Shown in pieces: positions 24,413 through 35,000 of a DNA stretch of 64,000 bases; position 1 is the first letter of the stretch; each line of letters starts with the position of its first letter. The notes below the pieces were generated by a model. It ran no database searches. It was given only the letters and a program-made list of their open reading frames with translations, and was not told the origin of the DNA. This stretch comes from Fimenecus sp045545735. Lineage in GTDB: Bacteria; Bacillota; Clostridia; Oscillospirales; Acutalibacteraceae. The DNA is taken from NCBI GenBank assembly GCA_045545735.1, contig JAZQBM010000008.1:204052-268051 (forward strand), in the 5' to 3' direction. Both the position numbers and the translations under genes were made by a program.

Positions 24413-24423
24413 ATGAAAGGAAG

Positions 24424-27400
24424 ATGATAGATATTAAAAAGGTAATTTCAATCCTCCTTGTTTTATGTACTTTACTTTCTGCAATACCGTATTCTGCATT
24501 TGCCCTCTCTTGGGACGGTGACTCTGCAGGCGGTAGTACAAATGCGGTAAACGGCAGCTCAACGGGTTATGTTATCCGATCCACAAGTGATTCGGCTTGT
24601 GTTGTCGGTTATCGTTTCTCTGCGGTTAATTCATCGGGCGGTATGAAAGTCACTAAAGTTATTGATGTTTACAGAAACACATCAAACGGTGACAATGCCT
24701 ATTCTACTTCCGCAAAATTTTCAACAAAGTACAACAAGAAACAGATTATAGCAAACAAAAATGCAAAATTAACAACTACCTACAATCAAACAAACTGTTA
24801 TAAAGAAAGTTCAATGGGATTTACAACAACACTCCCGAATCCGAGTGGCGTTGAAACTTGGCAGAGCTATGAAGCCAATATCAACAAAGTGCTTTCAAAG
24901 CTCGGTGTCGGTAGTGTAAGCAATATGAACTACGGCGACAAGGTTATTATTGAACCTCTGTTTGATGTTTGTCTTGCAGGTGAATATCAGGCATTGACAG
25001 TTTCAGAAATAGCCTATTGCGGACGAAGTGTATTGGGAGGTTCAAGTACAGGCGGTACAAGTAACGGTACTTCCAAAACTTGGGGATTTATTTCTAACTA
25101 CACAAACCGTATTTGGCCCAATAAACTTTATACACCTGACGGTCAGGGACTATGGACTGCAGCAAGTGCAATCGGAAGTTCATCTAAAGCCACCTTTGAT
25201 AACATCATTTCAAAGGGTTATGGTGCAGGTATTGCATATAACGAAACCACAAATAAAACCTACACCATTAAGTTTAATGGTAACGGGAATACGGGCGGTT
25301 CAACTGCATCTATGACAATGACCTACGGCGTTGCTAAAAACCTTACTGCAAACGGCTTTACAAAGACAGGTAATTCATTTGTTAAATGGAACACAAAAGC
25401 CAATGGTTCAGGTACAAGCTACACAAATAAGCAGTCGGTTAAGAACCTCACTTCAACTCAGGGTGCAACTGTTAATCTCTATGCACAGTGGGATCCTTAT
25501 GACTTAAAGGTTTATTACAATGCTAACGGTGGTTCTATTGATTCCACAAAGTATTACCTTTCTTCAAAGAATGTGTATAAGGAATCTGACAGTACAAGGT
25601 ATTATCAGGCTTGGACTTATAACTCTACAAAGGCTGACGGCCTTGTTAATGCTTCAACCTTTGGACTGTATAAAACAGGTTACAGATTTACGAAATGGGG
25701 AACAAGTACAACAGGTGGTACGCTGTTTGACCAAGATGATGCAACTATTAAACCTACTGATTTGAATTCAAGTATAAGTAGCGGAGATTGCACAAGAACA
25801 CTTTACGCACAGTGGACACCAAATACCTACACTATTAAGTTTAATGGTAACGGTAATACTGGCGGTTCAACTGCATCAATGAGTATGACTTACGATGTGG
25901 CAAAATCTTTGACAGCTAATGGCTTTAAAAAGACAGGTTATGTATTTAATGGTTGGGACACAAAGGCTGATGGTTCAGGTACGGACTATTCAAATCAGCA
26001 GAGTGTTAAGAACCTTACAACAACTAACGGTGCAACAATAAACCTCTATGCAAAGTGGAAACCTATAACCTATACTATCAATTTCAACGGTAATGGTAGC
26101 ACAGGCGGTTCTACTGCATCTATGTCAATGACTTATGATGTTGCAAAGAATCTTACTGCTAACGGCTTCACTAAGACAGGTTATATCTTTGATGGTTGGG
26201 ATACAAAGGCTGATGGCTCAGGCACAGACTATACCAACAAACAGAGTGTTAAAAACCTTACCTCTACAAATGGTGCAACGGTAACTCTTTATGCAAGGTG
26301 GAAACCTATAACCTATACAATTAAATTCAATGGTAACGGTAATACAGGTGGCTCAACTGCATCTATGACAATGACTTACGATGTTGCAAAGAAGCTAACA
26401 GCTAATGGATTTACAAAGACAGGTTATTATTTCTCCGGTTGGAATACAAAGGCTGATGGTAGTGGAACAAGCTATTATAATCAGCAGAGCATCAAGAACC
26501 TCACTACTACCAATGGAGCGACAATTACTCTGTATGCAATATGGTCAACAAATTCATATACTATTGCATTTGATGGTAACGGCAACACAGGTGGTACCAC
26601 TTCAAGTATGACAATGAAGTTCGACCAAACAAAGAACCTTACGGCTAACGGTTACACAAAAACAGGTCATCATTTCATTAAGTGGAATACAAAGGCAAAC
26701 GGTTCAGGAACAAATTATACCGACAAACAGAGTGTAAAGAATTTGACATCAACAAATGGTGCAACATTCTATCTGTATGCACAGTGGAGCCCAAACACCT
26801 ATACTATTAAATTCAATGGTAATGGTGCGACAAGTGGCTCAACAGCTTCTATGTCAATGACTTACGGTGTTGCGAAGAATCTTACTACAAATGGATTCGT
26901 GAAAACAGGTCATTACTTTAACGGCTGGAACACAAAGGCTGACGGCTCAGGCACATCATACAAGAATCAGCAGTCTGTAAAAAATCTTACAGCAACTAAC
27001 GGTGGTTCTGTTACTCTTTATGCACAGTGGGTTCCTTATCATTTGGATGTTTATTATAATGCAAATAGCGGTTCAATAAATTCTGACACTTATTATTTAA
27101 GCTCTAATGACATTTATGTTAAGTCAAGCAGTTCAAAATATTATCAGCGTTGGACTTATGATACTGCAATATCAAGCGGTCTTATAAATGCAAGTACCTT
27201 TGATATTTATAAGACGGGTTATACCTTTACAAAGTGGGGAACTTCCTCTTCGGGCGGTACACTTTACGACCAAGACGATACAACATTAAAACCTTCAACT
27301 CTTAATTCAGGTATTAAGAACGGGAATGTAACATTGAAGCTTTATGCACAGTGGAAACCGAACACCTATACAATTAAGTTCTTCGGAAATACTCATACAG

Positions 27401-29952
27401 GTGGTTCAACTGCATCAATGTCAATGACTTATGATGTTGCGAAGAACCTTACGGCTAACGGCTTCACTAAGACAGGTTATGTGTTTAATGGTTGGAATAC
27501 AAGTGCAGACGGAACAGGAACAACCTATACCGATAAACAGAGTGTTAAGAACTTAACTGCAACAAACGGTGCTACAATCAACCTTTATGCACAGTGGAAA
27601 CCTATTTCATATACTATTAAGTTTGATGGCAACGGAGCTACAAGCGGTTCAACTGCATCTATGAGTATGACTTATGATGTCGCAAAGAACCTAACGGCAA
27701 ACGGCTTTAAGAGAACATCATACAACTTCAAGGGATGGAATACGAAGGCTGATGGTAGCGGTACAAACTACACGAATAAGCAGAGTGTTAAGAATCTTAC
27801 TACAACAAATGGTGCAACTATTACACTATATGCAAAGTGGGAATATGACCCGGTACTCGTTGTAGAACAGTGTAGTGTTTATGAAGGTACAAAGAGTGAT
27901 AAAACAACACTCTTCGGTTATACACGAGGTAATGTCTTTGATGATTATGTGTATAAGACAGATTACCCGACAATCGGTGATACGATTTGGTATAACATTT
28001 ATTTCCCGGCAGAAGCAGAAAACTTTACTGCAAGACAGTATGTAAGATACAAGGGTGGCTCTTGGACAACAAGAGATGTTACACTCAGTAGTTCAAACAC
28101 AACATCACAGTATTTCCCGATTCAGTTTACAGGTAACTATAAGAAAATTACTGCAGGTCAGCAGTATTTTGAAATTGAAGCTAAAACCGATTGGATTGAT
28201 GCTTCAGGTAATGTCAAGAAAAGCGGTACTGTAAAGACCTTCTATATTCCGATTAAACCCGTGGTTCACAGAACACAGGTAACTGCAACGGGATATGAAG
28301 GAACAACTGTTGCTTACAACGGTTCTGCAGGTTCAAGCGGTAAACTCTATTCCGGTCAGCATATCAAGATTGCCTATAAATATACGGCAGATAATACTTG
28401 GTCTGCTGTCGAATATTTGAGGGGTTCAATGTATCATTATAACGGCTCAAAGTGGGCAAATGTTTACAGCTCTAATGACGGTTATGATGCTGCAAAGAAC
28501 AAAGTAGGTATTTCAAAATCTTTACCTGTTACTCTCAACAGTTCAATCGGCATTTATACGGTTCCCGTAACAAGTCAGAATAAGTTAAGGTTTAACCTTG
28601 AAACTTGGTGGTCAAGTGATAAAACCCACACCTTTGAAGAAACTTGGTACGATTTACCCGTAGTGAAATCTGATGTTGCTTTGACAAAGATTAATCTTGT
28701 TGATTCATCAACAAAGGCAACTCTTGATACAAATAATCTTAAAGCAGGTCAGAGTGTTCTTGTAAGGTACACTTATAAGAACAACACAGATGTAAAAGTC
28801 TATGTTGAAGGCTTCAAGAATGATAAGACACAGATAAACGGTGTGTATGCAATTCCTGCAAATTCGTCAATTACGGTTGATGGCTACACATTTATCGTAC
28901 CGAACAAGAGAAATATCAATATTTGGGGCGGTGTTTATCTTGAAGGTATGGGTATTTACAACACGGATTATGAGTCAAATGGTAGTAATAACGCATTAAC
29001 TCTTGCTTGTAAGGTTAAGCATCCGTTGACACTTGAACCGATAACTCCTAATGCTGATTACAGAGAAAACACAGAAGTAATTACAAGCTATTGGCTCAAG
29101 AACTCATATTCAGATGACTATACCCCTGCAGAAGATGTATCAATTAAGTTCTGTGTGTATAAGGGTACAAATCTTATTTACAGCTATACTAAGACAAAAG
29201 CAATAGTTCCCGGTAATGACATTAACCACATTTATTTCAAATGGAAGGTTCCTATCGGCTTCAATAATGCTGATGTTAAGATAACGGCTGAAATTATTGA
29301 TGACGGTGCTTCATACAACAAGGTAACGAAGTATTACTCAACAATACCGTATAAGTTTGTTCAGACACCTGATACACAGTTTGAGAAAAAAGGTCCTTCA
29401 GGATTTTCAATACCTGCTGACACATCGACAAGAGGTACAGCTTGTGAATGGTGGGAGTATGTTTATGAGAACGGTGATTTTGTAAAGAAACAGTATTATA
29501 CCGGACTTACGGCATATAGCATTAAGATTGAACCGAAGAATACTCAAACTGCAACCAAGAGTGGTAGCACTTGGTATATGAATTCAGGTTACGCAATAAC
29601 AATGTCCCTCAATAACGGAACGACTGCTTCAAAGAGTGGTTTTTCAACTGCTCCTGCAAACTCATATACTCTTCCTCAGTATGGTGTAGCAATATTCCCC
29701 GAATACGGATATTCAAAGGACAGCGGAAAGATTACAACACTTGCTCTTTCGGGCGGTAAATGGATATTCTCTGCAACAGGTTCTTATGGTAATGTACACT
29801 TTACTCCTCTTTGGTATCCTGACGGAGATTATATCGTAAGAGCTGAACTCAGCGATATGTGGACACCTTCAGGTATGATGAAGAAAGAATATAAATCAAA
29901 CAAAATTATAATCAAAGACTCTGCATACGATGATTGGTATGTAGGGCGATAG
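24424..29952 (+). CDS. Giant secreted adhesin with InlB B-type repeats (1842 aa)
   Basis: Has a signal peptide (KKVISILLVLCTLLSAIPYSAFA), about 250 residues of unique N-terminal domain, then about 860 residues of tandem repeats of the Listeria-Bacteroides/InlB B-repeat type. Each repeat reads YTIKFNGNG...GWNTKADGSGT...LYAQW and is about 78 residues. Eight canonical copies and two variant copies (YNANGGSI / YNANSGSI) are visible. A roughly 700-residue C-terminal part with beta-sandwich-like segments follows. There is no sorting signal or membrane tail. Function is inferred as surface adhesion, perhaps as a tip protein of the adjacent pilus. The ribosome site sits unusually close to the ATG. 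Confidence 0.85.
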   Translation: MIDIKKVISILLVLCTLLSAIPYSAFALSWDGDSAGGSTNAVNGSSTGYVIRSTSDSACVVGYRFSAVNSSGGMKVTKVIDVYRNTSNGDNAYSTSAKFSTKYNKKQIIANKNAKLTTTYNQTNCYKESSMGFTTTLPNPSGVETWQSYEANINKVLSKLGVGSVSNMNYGDKVIIEPLFDVCLAGEYQALTVSEIAYCGRSVLGGSSTGGTSNGTSKTWGFISNYTNRIWPNKLYTPDGQGLWTAASAIGSSSKATFDNIISKGYGAGIAYNETTNKTYTIKFNGNGNTGGSTASMTMTYGVAKNLTANGFTKTGNSFVKWNTKANGSGTSYTNKQSVKNLTSTQGATVNLYAQWDPYDLKVYYNANGGSIDSTKYYLSSKNVYKESDSTRYYQAWTYNSTKADGLVNASTFGLYKTGYRFTKWGTSTTGGTLFDQDDATIKPTDLNSSISSGDCTRTLYAQWTPNTYTIKFNGNGNTGGSTASMSMTYDVAKSLTANGFKKTGYVFNGWDTKADGSGTDYSNQQSVKNLTTTNGATINLYAKWKPITYTINFNGNGSTGGSTASMSMTYDVAKNLTANGFTKTGYIFDGWDTKADGSGTDYTNKQSVKNLTSTNGATVTLYARWKPITYTIKFNGNGNTGGSTASMTMTYDVAKKLTANGFTKTGYYFSGWNTKADGSGTSYYNQQSIKNLTTTNGATITLYAIWSTNSYTIAFDGNGNTGGTTSSMTMKFDQTKNLTANGYTKTGHHFIKWNTKANGSGTNYTDKQSVKNLTSTNGATFYLYAQWSPNTYTIKFNGNGATSGSTASMSMTYGVAKNLTTNGFVKTGHYFNGWNTKADGSGTSYKNQQSVKNLTATNGGSVTLYAQWVPYHLDVYYNANSGSINSDTYYLSSNDIYVKSSSSKYYQRWTYDTAISSGLINASTFDIYKTGYTFTKWGTSSSGGTLYDQDDTTLKPSTLNSGIKNGNVTLKLYAQWKPNTYTIKFFGNTHTGGSTASMSMTYDVAKNLTANGFTKTGYVFNGWNTSADGTGTTYTDKQSVKNLTATNGATINLYAQWKPISYTIKFDGNGATSGSTASMSMTYDVAKNLTANGFKRTSYNFKGWNTKADGSGTNYTNKQSVKNLTTTNGATITLYAKWEYDPVLVVEQCSVYEGTKSDKTTLFGYTRGNVFDDYVYKTDYPTIGDTIWYNIYFPAEAENFTARQYVRYKGGSWTTRDVTLSSSNTTSQYFPIQFTGNYKKITAGQQYFEIEAKTDWIDASGNVKKSGTVKTFYIPIKPVVHRTQVTATGYEGTTVAYNGSAGSSGKLYSGQHIKIAYKYTADNTWSAVEYLRGSMYHYNGSKWANVYSSNDGYDAAKNKVGISKSLPVTLNSSIGIYTVPVTSQNKLRFNLETWWSSDKTHTFEETWYDLPVVKSDVALTKINLVDSSTKATLDTNNLKAGQSVLVRYTYKNNTDVKVYVEGFKNDKTQINGVYAIPANSSITVDGYTFIVPNKRNINIWGGVYLEGMGIYNTDYESNGSNNALTLACKVKHPLTLEPITPNADYRENTEVITSYWLKNSYSDDYTPAEDVSIKFCVYKGTNLIYSYTKTKAIVPGNDINHIYFKWKVPIGFNNADVKITAEIIDDGASYNKVTKYYSTIPYKFVQTPDTQFEKKGPSGFSIPADTSTRGTACEWWEYVYENGDFVKKQYYTGLTAYSIKIEPKNTQTATKSGSTWYMNSGYAITMSLNNGTTASKSGFSTAPANSYTLPQYGVAIFPEYGYSKDSGKITTLALSGGKWIFSATGSYGNVHFTPLWYPDGDYIVRAELSDMWTPSGMMKKEYKSNKIIIKDSAYDDWYVGR
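25258..27843 (+). repeat. Coding tandem repeats of the adhesin
   Basis: About ten units of roughly 235 bases (eight canonical, two variant) with high DNA similarity. Recurrent DNA blocks include AATGGTAACGGTAATAC- and AAGGCTGATGG-like stretches. Such arrays can expand or shrink by recombination. Confidence 0.85.
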
Positions 29953-29963
29953 AAATTCACTTT

Positions 29964-29995
29964 AAGGGCGGCTGAAAAGTCGCCCTTTACTTTGT
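29964..29995 (+). terminator. Terminator after the adhesin gene
   Basis: AAGGGCGGCT pairs with AGTCGCCCTT (one G-T) around a GAAA loop, followed by a short T-rich stretch. Confidence 0.65.
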
Positions 29996-30007
29996 AAATC
30001 AAAGGAG

Positions 30008-30619
30008 ATGATGAATTTGAATAAAGAAAAAAGAATGGCGGGAACTTATGAGGTGCTTCACGCCTTTGAAATCGGCAAGAAAGAAATCATAATCGGCAGA
30101 GATGACAATGCTTCTCCAGATGAAAGATTTGTTGTTGCCAACTATGAAAACAACGGCATATTTGAAAGATATGTTGATGCACTTGTCGGAAACGATTATG
30201 CAGAAATCTCAAAGATTTTTGCTGAACGAATTAAGAACGAAGCTGAACTTGTTATTGAAGAAATCTCAAAAATCGAAGTTGATACTACACCTATTTATGC
30301 TGACGGTTGCACAGTTATTAAGGCTGAAGACTCTATCAAGAATAAGGTTGTAATTATCAGAGCCGATGTATTTAAGCCGGAATATCAGATAGCAACAATG
30401 CAGTTGCAGCTTTGTACGGGAGGTTTCGGTTGTGAGCCTAATTCAAGAGGTTCAGCCTGCTTCTGTACTAATCTTTACAGTGGTAAAGAGTCGAGATATG
30501 AACGCCGTGATGTTCTCGGTATCATTGAAAAAGACAAGCTCCCCGAATGGGCAAAGCAGAGATTAGATGATGTTCAGAAAGAGCGAGCCGAAAAGAGAAA
30601 GGAAAGGGATGCACGATGA
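30008..30619 (+). CDS. Conserved ICE accessory protein (GGFGCxPxxRG domain)
   Basis: 203 residues. The middle resembles a domain repeated in many ICE proteins: QLQLCTGGFGCEPNSRGSA followed by CFCTNLYSGKESRYERRDVLG. Function is unknown. Start choice is ambiguous: ATG 30008 and 30011 lie very close to AAAGGAG, while the in-frame TTG at 30017 has ideal spacing. The 3' end overlaps the next gene by 4 bases (ATGA). The basic RKERDAR tail echoes that of parB. Confidence 0.75.
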   Translation: MMNLNKEKRMAGTYEVLHAFEIGKKEIIIGRDDNASPDERFVVANYENNGIFERYVDALVGNDYAEISKIFAERIKNEAELVIEEISKIEVDTTPIYADGCTVIKAEDSIKNKVVIIRADVFKPEYQIATMQLQLCTGGFGCEPNSRGSACFCTNLYSGKESRYERRDVLGIIEKDKLPEWAKQRLDDVQKERAEKRKERDAR

Positions 30620-31569
30620 ATGATTTGTATATAACTCCGATTACAGCGAATCTTGAAAAGTACACATTCAGACAGAGCAATCAGTTATATCAGCAGACAG
30701 GCTGCATAGGTTATCTTCGTGCTGACTTAGGTTCAAGCGGAGAAGAGTTTTATTCCACTTGGAACGATACTTGTTCATTCTTCAAAACCGACGAGTTCAA
30801 AAAGGAATTTGATGATGTTATCAATGCACTCCGTCTTGATGAAAAGTACGGCAAAATGCTCGGTGACAGAACAAGTCTTTCAAAGTATTGCCACGATAAT
30901 GCAAAGCAGTACACCGGAGATGATAAACAGTATTTCGGCGTAAGAGTTGATACAGATAATCACACTTATCTGTTAAGGCTCAATCCGAACAGAGGTGAAT
31001 ATAACCTCTACTGTTATTGTTATGTAAAGAAGTATCTTGAAACACAGCTTGTTCAGGCAAGTAAGGGTATCAGATTCATAACCCCTCATTACAGAGAAAT
31101 ATTCAGAATACCAGATGGTGATAAAATCAAAATCACTCATTCTGACGGTGAAAGGTCATATAAAATCTGCAGATATATAGACGATTACCACACAGAGGTT
31201 GGTGACAGACTCTATCATATCTGTGAGTTCGCAGAGATTATGGAGAGAAACGGAAGTACAGTAATTCCTATTCGTTCTTCTCTTCCAAAACTTTGTTATG
31301 CAATTCATCCCGAAAGTGAAAAACTTATTATCATCACCAAAGGTGAAAAAGAATTTGTCGATGTAACTGATGAGCGTAACACACCTGAACAAAACAGACA
31401 GCTTGCAGACGGACATAATTCTGAAATGGGCGTTACCAAAGCACAGAAAGAAGCTATGCTCGGCGGTATTACTAACGGTTGGCAGACACATTCTGCTAAT
31501 CCGCAGAACTATAACGAACAAGGCAAGTTTATTCATTCTAAACAGCACGAGCGAGGTGAAGCACGGTGA
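30616..31569 (+). CDS. Conserved ICE accessory protein (317 aa)
   Basis: A soluble 317-residue protein with no enzymatic motif recognised. It shows a cysteine/tyrosine-rich strand (YNLYCYCYVKKYLE) and a C-terminal segment (GITNGWQTHSANPQNYNEQGKFIH) reminiscent of small accessory proteins of Tn1549-type elements. It is coupled to the preceding gene by an ATGA overlap. A role in DNA processing or host takeover is only inferred from the neighbourhood. Confidence 0.65.
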   Translation: MNDLYITPITANLEKYTFRQSNQLYQQTGCIGYLRADLGSSGEEFYSTWNDTCSFFKTDEFKKEFDDVINALRLDEKYGKMLGDRTSLSKYCHDNAKQYTGDDKQYFGVRVDTDNHTYLLRLNPNRGEYNLYCYCYVKKYLETQLVQASKGIRFITPHYREIFRIPDGDKIKITHSDGERSYKICRYIDDYHTEVGDRLYHICEFAEIMERNGSTVIPIRSSLPKLCYAIHPESEKLIIITKGEKEFVDVTDERNTPEQNRQLADGHNSEMGVTKAQKEAMLGGITNGWQTHSANPQNYNEQGKFIHSKQHERGEAR

Positions 31570-31584
31570 GCTTCATCGTCAGAA

Positions 31585-31746
31585 ATGAAAGTTAATGAAA
31601 AAGAATTAGGATGTAAAAACTGTAGATTCCGAAACGGATATGTGTGTAATATCTGTTGGAAAAAAGTATATGAAGAATTCTACGATGGAAAGGAGAAGGT
31701 AAATGGCAAAGAAAATGAAAGTAAGCAAAACTCAGATGAAATTTGA
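31585..31746 (+). CDS. Small zinc-ribbon protein (53 aa)
   Basis: ATG 31585 to TGA 31746 encodes 53 residues with two close CxxC knuckles (CKNCRF...CNICWK). It overlaps the first 44 bases of the next gene in another frame. The ribosome site is weak. Short Cys-rich proteins like this are frequent in ICE accessory clusters; a nucleic-acid-binding role is a guess. Confidence 0.5.
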   Translation: MKVNEKELGCKNCRFRNGYVCNICWKKVYEEFYDGKEKVNGKENESKQNSDEI

Positions 31747-32005
31747 AGTGCTTGAAAAACTTGCTTCACTTGGCATTAACACAGAGGAACAGCTTGAAAA
31801 AATGACACCGAAGGAGCTATTGGGTGTTGAAAGTCTTTCTTTTAAAGAGATTGAGCTTATCGGACAGCTTCAGGAATGTGTAAACGAGAACTTGTTGTTT
31901 TCCTTTCTTACCGCAGATATATCAGTCATTACAGAAGAACCAAAACCTGAAAAACCTAACAAAAAGAAAAAGGCAGACAGTGAGGTGACAATTGATGGCG
32001 AGTAA
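31703..32005 (+). CDS. Small conserved ICE protein (100 aa)
   Basis: A mostly helical, charged protein (MAKKMKVSKTQMKFEVLEKL...) with a lysine-rich C-terminus. It has an AAGGAGAAGG site and overlaps the start of the giant helicase gene by 11 bases, suggesting coupled expression and perhaps a partner role. No family recognised. Confidence 0.7.
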   Translation: MAKKMKVSKTQMKFEVLEKLASLGINTEEQLEKMTPKELLGVESLSFKEIELIGQLQECVNENLLFSFLTADISVITEEPKPEKPNKKKKADSEVTIDGE

Positions 32006-35000
32006 ATTACAAATAATCACAGCTATGTTCAATGATGAAGTAGGTAAAGTTACAAGCAATCTTGATAATTGGACATCCTTTTTAAGGACTGCATCAAATA
32101 ACTTTAAATACAACTTCGTTGAACAGATCTTAATCTATTCTCAAAGACCTGATGCAACAGCCTGTGCAGAGATTGGTTTTTGGAATGAGAAAATGCACCG
32201 TTGGGTTAATCGAGGAGCAACGGGTATTGCTTTGTTTGACTATTCGGGCAGTTATCAGAAATTACGATATGTTTTTGATGTTTCTGACACAAATTCTTTT
32301 TACGGTTATGAGGTTCCTCGATGGGAAGTTAAAGACCGTTATCACGATGAAGTGGCTGAAGCACTTACAAACGCATTCGGTGATACAGCCGATGGCGGAC
32401 TTGAAAGCGTGATTGACGATACTGCAAGAAATATGGTTGAAGATAATATTCTTGATTATCTTTCTACCGTCAATGACAGTAAATACGGCAGTTTCCTTGA
32501 GGAACTTGATGATGACAATATTTCGGTTATCTTGAAAAATGCACTTTCTGCTTCAATCGGATATATGATGATGACAAGGTGCGGTATCAATGCTGACGAG
32601 TATTACGACAGAGAAGATTTTGAAGATATTTTTAATTTCAATACCCCTTCAAGTGTTATTGCAATGGGTATGGCGGTAAGTGATATTGCGGAAATGGGAC
32701 TTCGTGAAATCGAAAGCACCGTAAAAAATATCGAAAAAAATGAGAAAAAAAGAAATCGCACATTTGATAATAATTTCTCGTTAGAGTATGATGAAAGTGC
32801 AAAAACAAAAAACGAAACCGAAAGGAGTAATGAAAATGTTTCAGATGACTTACAGACAAGTGGGAGATTATCAAATCCCGAACCTGACCTTACCGCAAGA
32901 GGAGAACGTTACTCTTGGGAAGTACGGTATGCTGAGGAAGAAATTCCTACAGGAACACAGGAAAGTCTATTTCGCACAGATGATAGCTTCGGGCGAGCTG
33001 ATGAGAACAATCAAACAGACGGAAACCGAAGCGGAACAGATGATGGCTCAGCTCATGGAACAGTTGCAGAAGTCGCAGGGAGTGACGGAAGAACTGAAGG
33101 AGCAGAATCAGATGCAGTGGGTTCGTATGATGAACAACATCAGGATGACAGCCGAGGAAACAGTTCTGAAGGAACTGATTTACAGTTAAGCGGACACGAT
33201 TTTGATGCCCGTTGGAATGGCATTGAATATTTCCATCAAGACAAACAGAAAAATGAGTTAATTAAATCTTTTTTAACTCCATACAGAGAAGAAATCGCTA
33301 TGTTCTATGAAAGTCACCAAGACAAACAAGAACGTAGCGATTTTATTAAATCCTTCTTTAATTCAGCACCTTATGAAATGACACTTTCAAACGGTGTTAA
33401 AGCAGGTTTTGAAGCCTATTCTGATGCTATCAGATTGTGGCGTGATGACGGAACAGAACTTCGTGAAGCTTGGGAAAAATGGTTTCAGATTGAGCGTTCC
33501 GTTTTCGGCATGATACTCATTGAAGAATGGACAGAGCCACAGGCTTTGTTGTTGCCCGGCGTTGATAATCAGATTGAGTTTATCGGCACAAAGGTAAAAG
33601 ATGCAATTCTTCCGTTACCGCAGGGTGCTATTGACTATGTTCTCGGTGCGGGTAGTGGCTTTAGTGAAGGTAAAATGCGAGTGTATCGACAGTTTACCGA
33701 GAGTCTTTCAAAGGAAGATAATATCAAATTCTTAAAGAATGAATATGGTATAGGTGGCGGAACTGATGCTATCCCCGGTACGGGGTATTGGCATAATCAC
33801 GATGCTAAAGGTATTGAGATTTTAGACCATTACAGTGTACCCGAAAGGCGAACTCTCCTTAAATGGAACTATGTTGAAAAGCGTATTTCCGAACTTGTAA
33901 AACTTGACAGATATTTAAGTCCGAAAGAAAAGGAAATGTATCCGCAATGGCTTGATGAACAAATGGCAAAAGAAGCAGCTTGGAAAAAGACGAATGAAAT
34001 TCGACAATTTATCCGTGAGGCTCCCGAAGAAGAACAGGCACCAAAAGAATACAGATATGAATATAATCTCGGAGATACTGTTTATATCGGTGCAGACGAA
34101 TACACTATTCTTTCACTTGAAGACCCTGTAATCCTTAATGACAGCCAATATCCGTTATTCAACAAGGAATTCTCAAAGGCTGACTTTGAGAAAAAGGTAA
34201 AAGAAAACCCTGCAAACAATCATTTGAGAATTGAAGTAGAGGTTGAAAGACCTATTGAGAATAACGAACCTGAAACAGAGATTGATGAAAGCAATAAGCC
34301 TGATTTCTTGGTTCAGTATGAACAGGTTAAAAAAGAAAATCCCGATGGTGTTCTTCTTATGCACACAGGTGGGTTCTATATTGCTTTCGGTAAAGATGCA
34401 GAAATTGTTTCAAAGCATACACATTATTTAGCACCGAGAAAGAACTTTTACGGAAATGTCTTAACTCCTTGCTGTGAAGTTCTCGATTTTAATCTCAGCT
34501 ATTGTCAGAAAGAGCTTTATGCAAATAATAACATTAACATTGTTATTATGGAGGTTGACAAGGGTGTTGTTGACAGATTCCCGACACCAACAGTTGAAAT
34601 AACTGAAACACTTGATGCTGAATATACAGATGCTTTCTTCATAAATGATGGCAGTAATAATGTTGAGTGGGTATATTACAATCCTGACGGCAATGACGGT
34701 AAGGGACAGTTTGTTAATAACCTTATCTCTTATGAAGATATTATAAAGGCAGCAGAGCTTCATACCGATGAAAAAGAGTTTTTTGATTATCTCGGTTCAG
34801 TTGCTCATCAGACACTTTCGGATTACGGCACAAAAGAGTACAAGGATGATTATGAATATTTCCACTCTGCTGTTGATTTAACTGATTGCACAAAGGAAAC
34901 TATGCAGGCTCTTGTTGAAGAAGCAAAGAATGCAGAAGCACCCGTATTAACTTTTGTTCAGCCGGAAAGCAAAGAAACAGAAGTTTTATACGATGTTCTG

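Noticed and set aside
25258..27843. Tandem repeats as a CRISPR array
   Set aside because: Units are about 235 bases, in frame, and encode InlB B-type repeats; no short repeat-spacer pattern and no cas genes.
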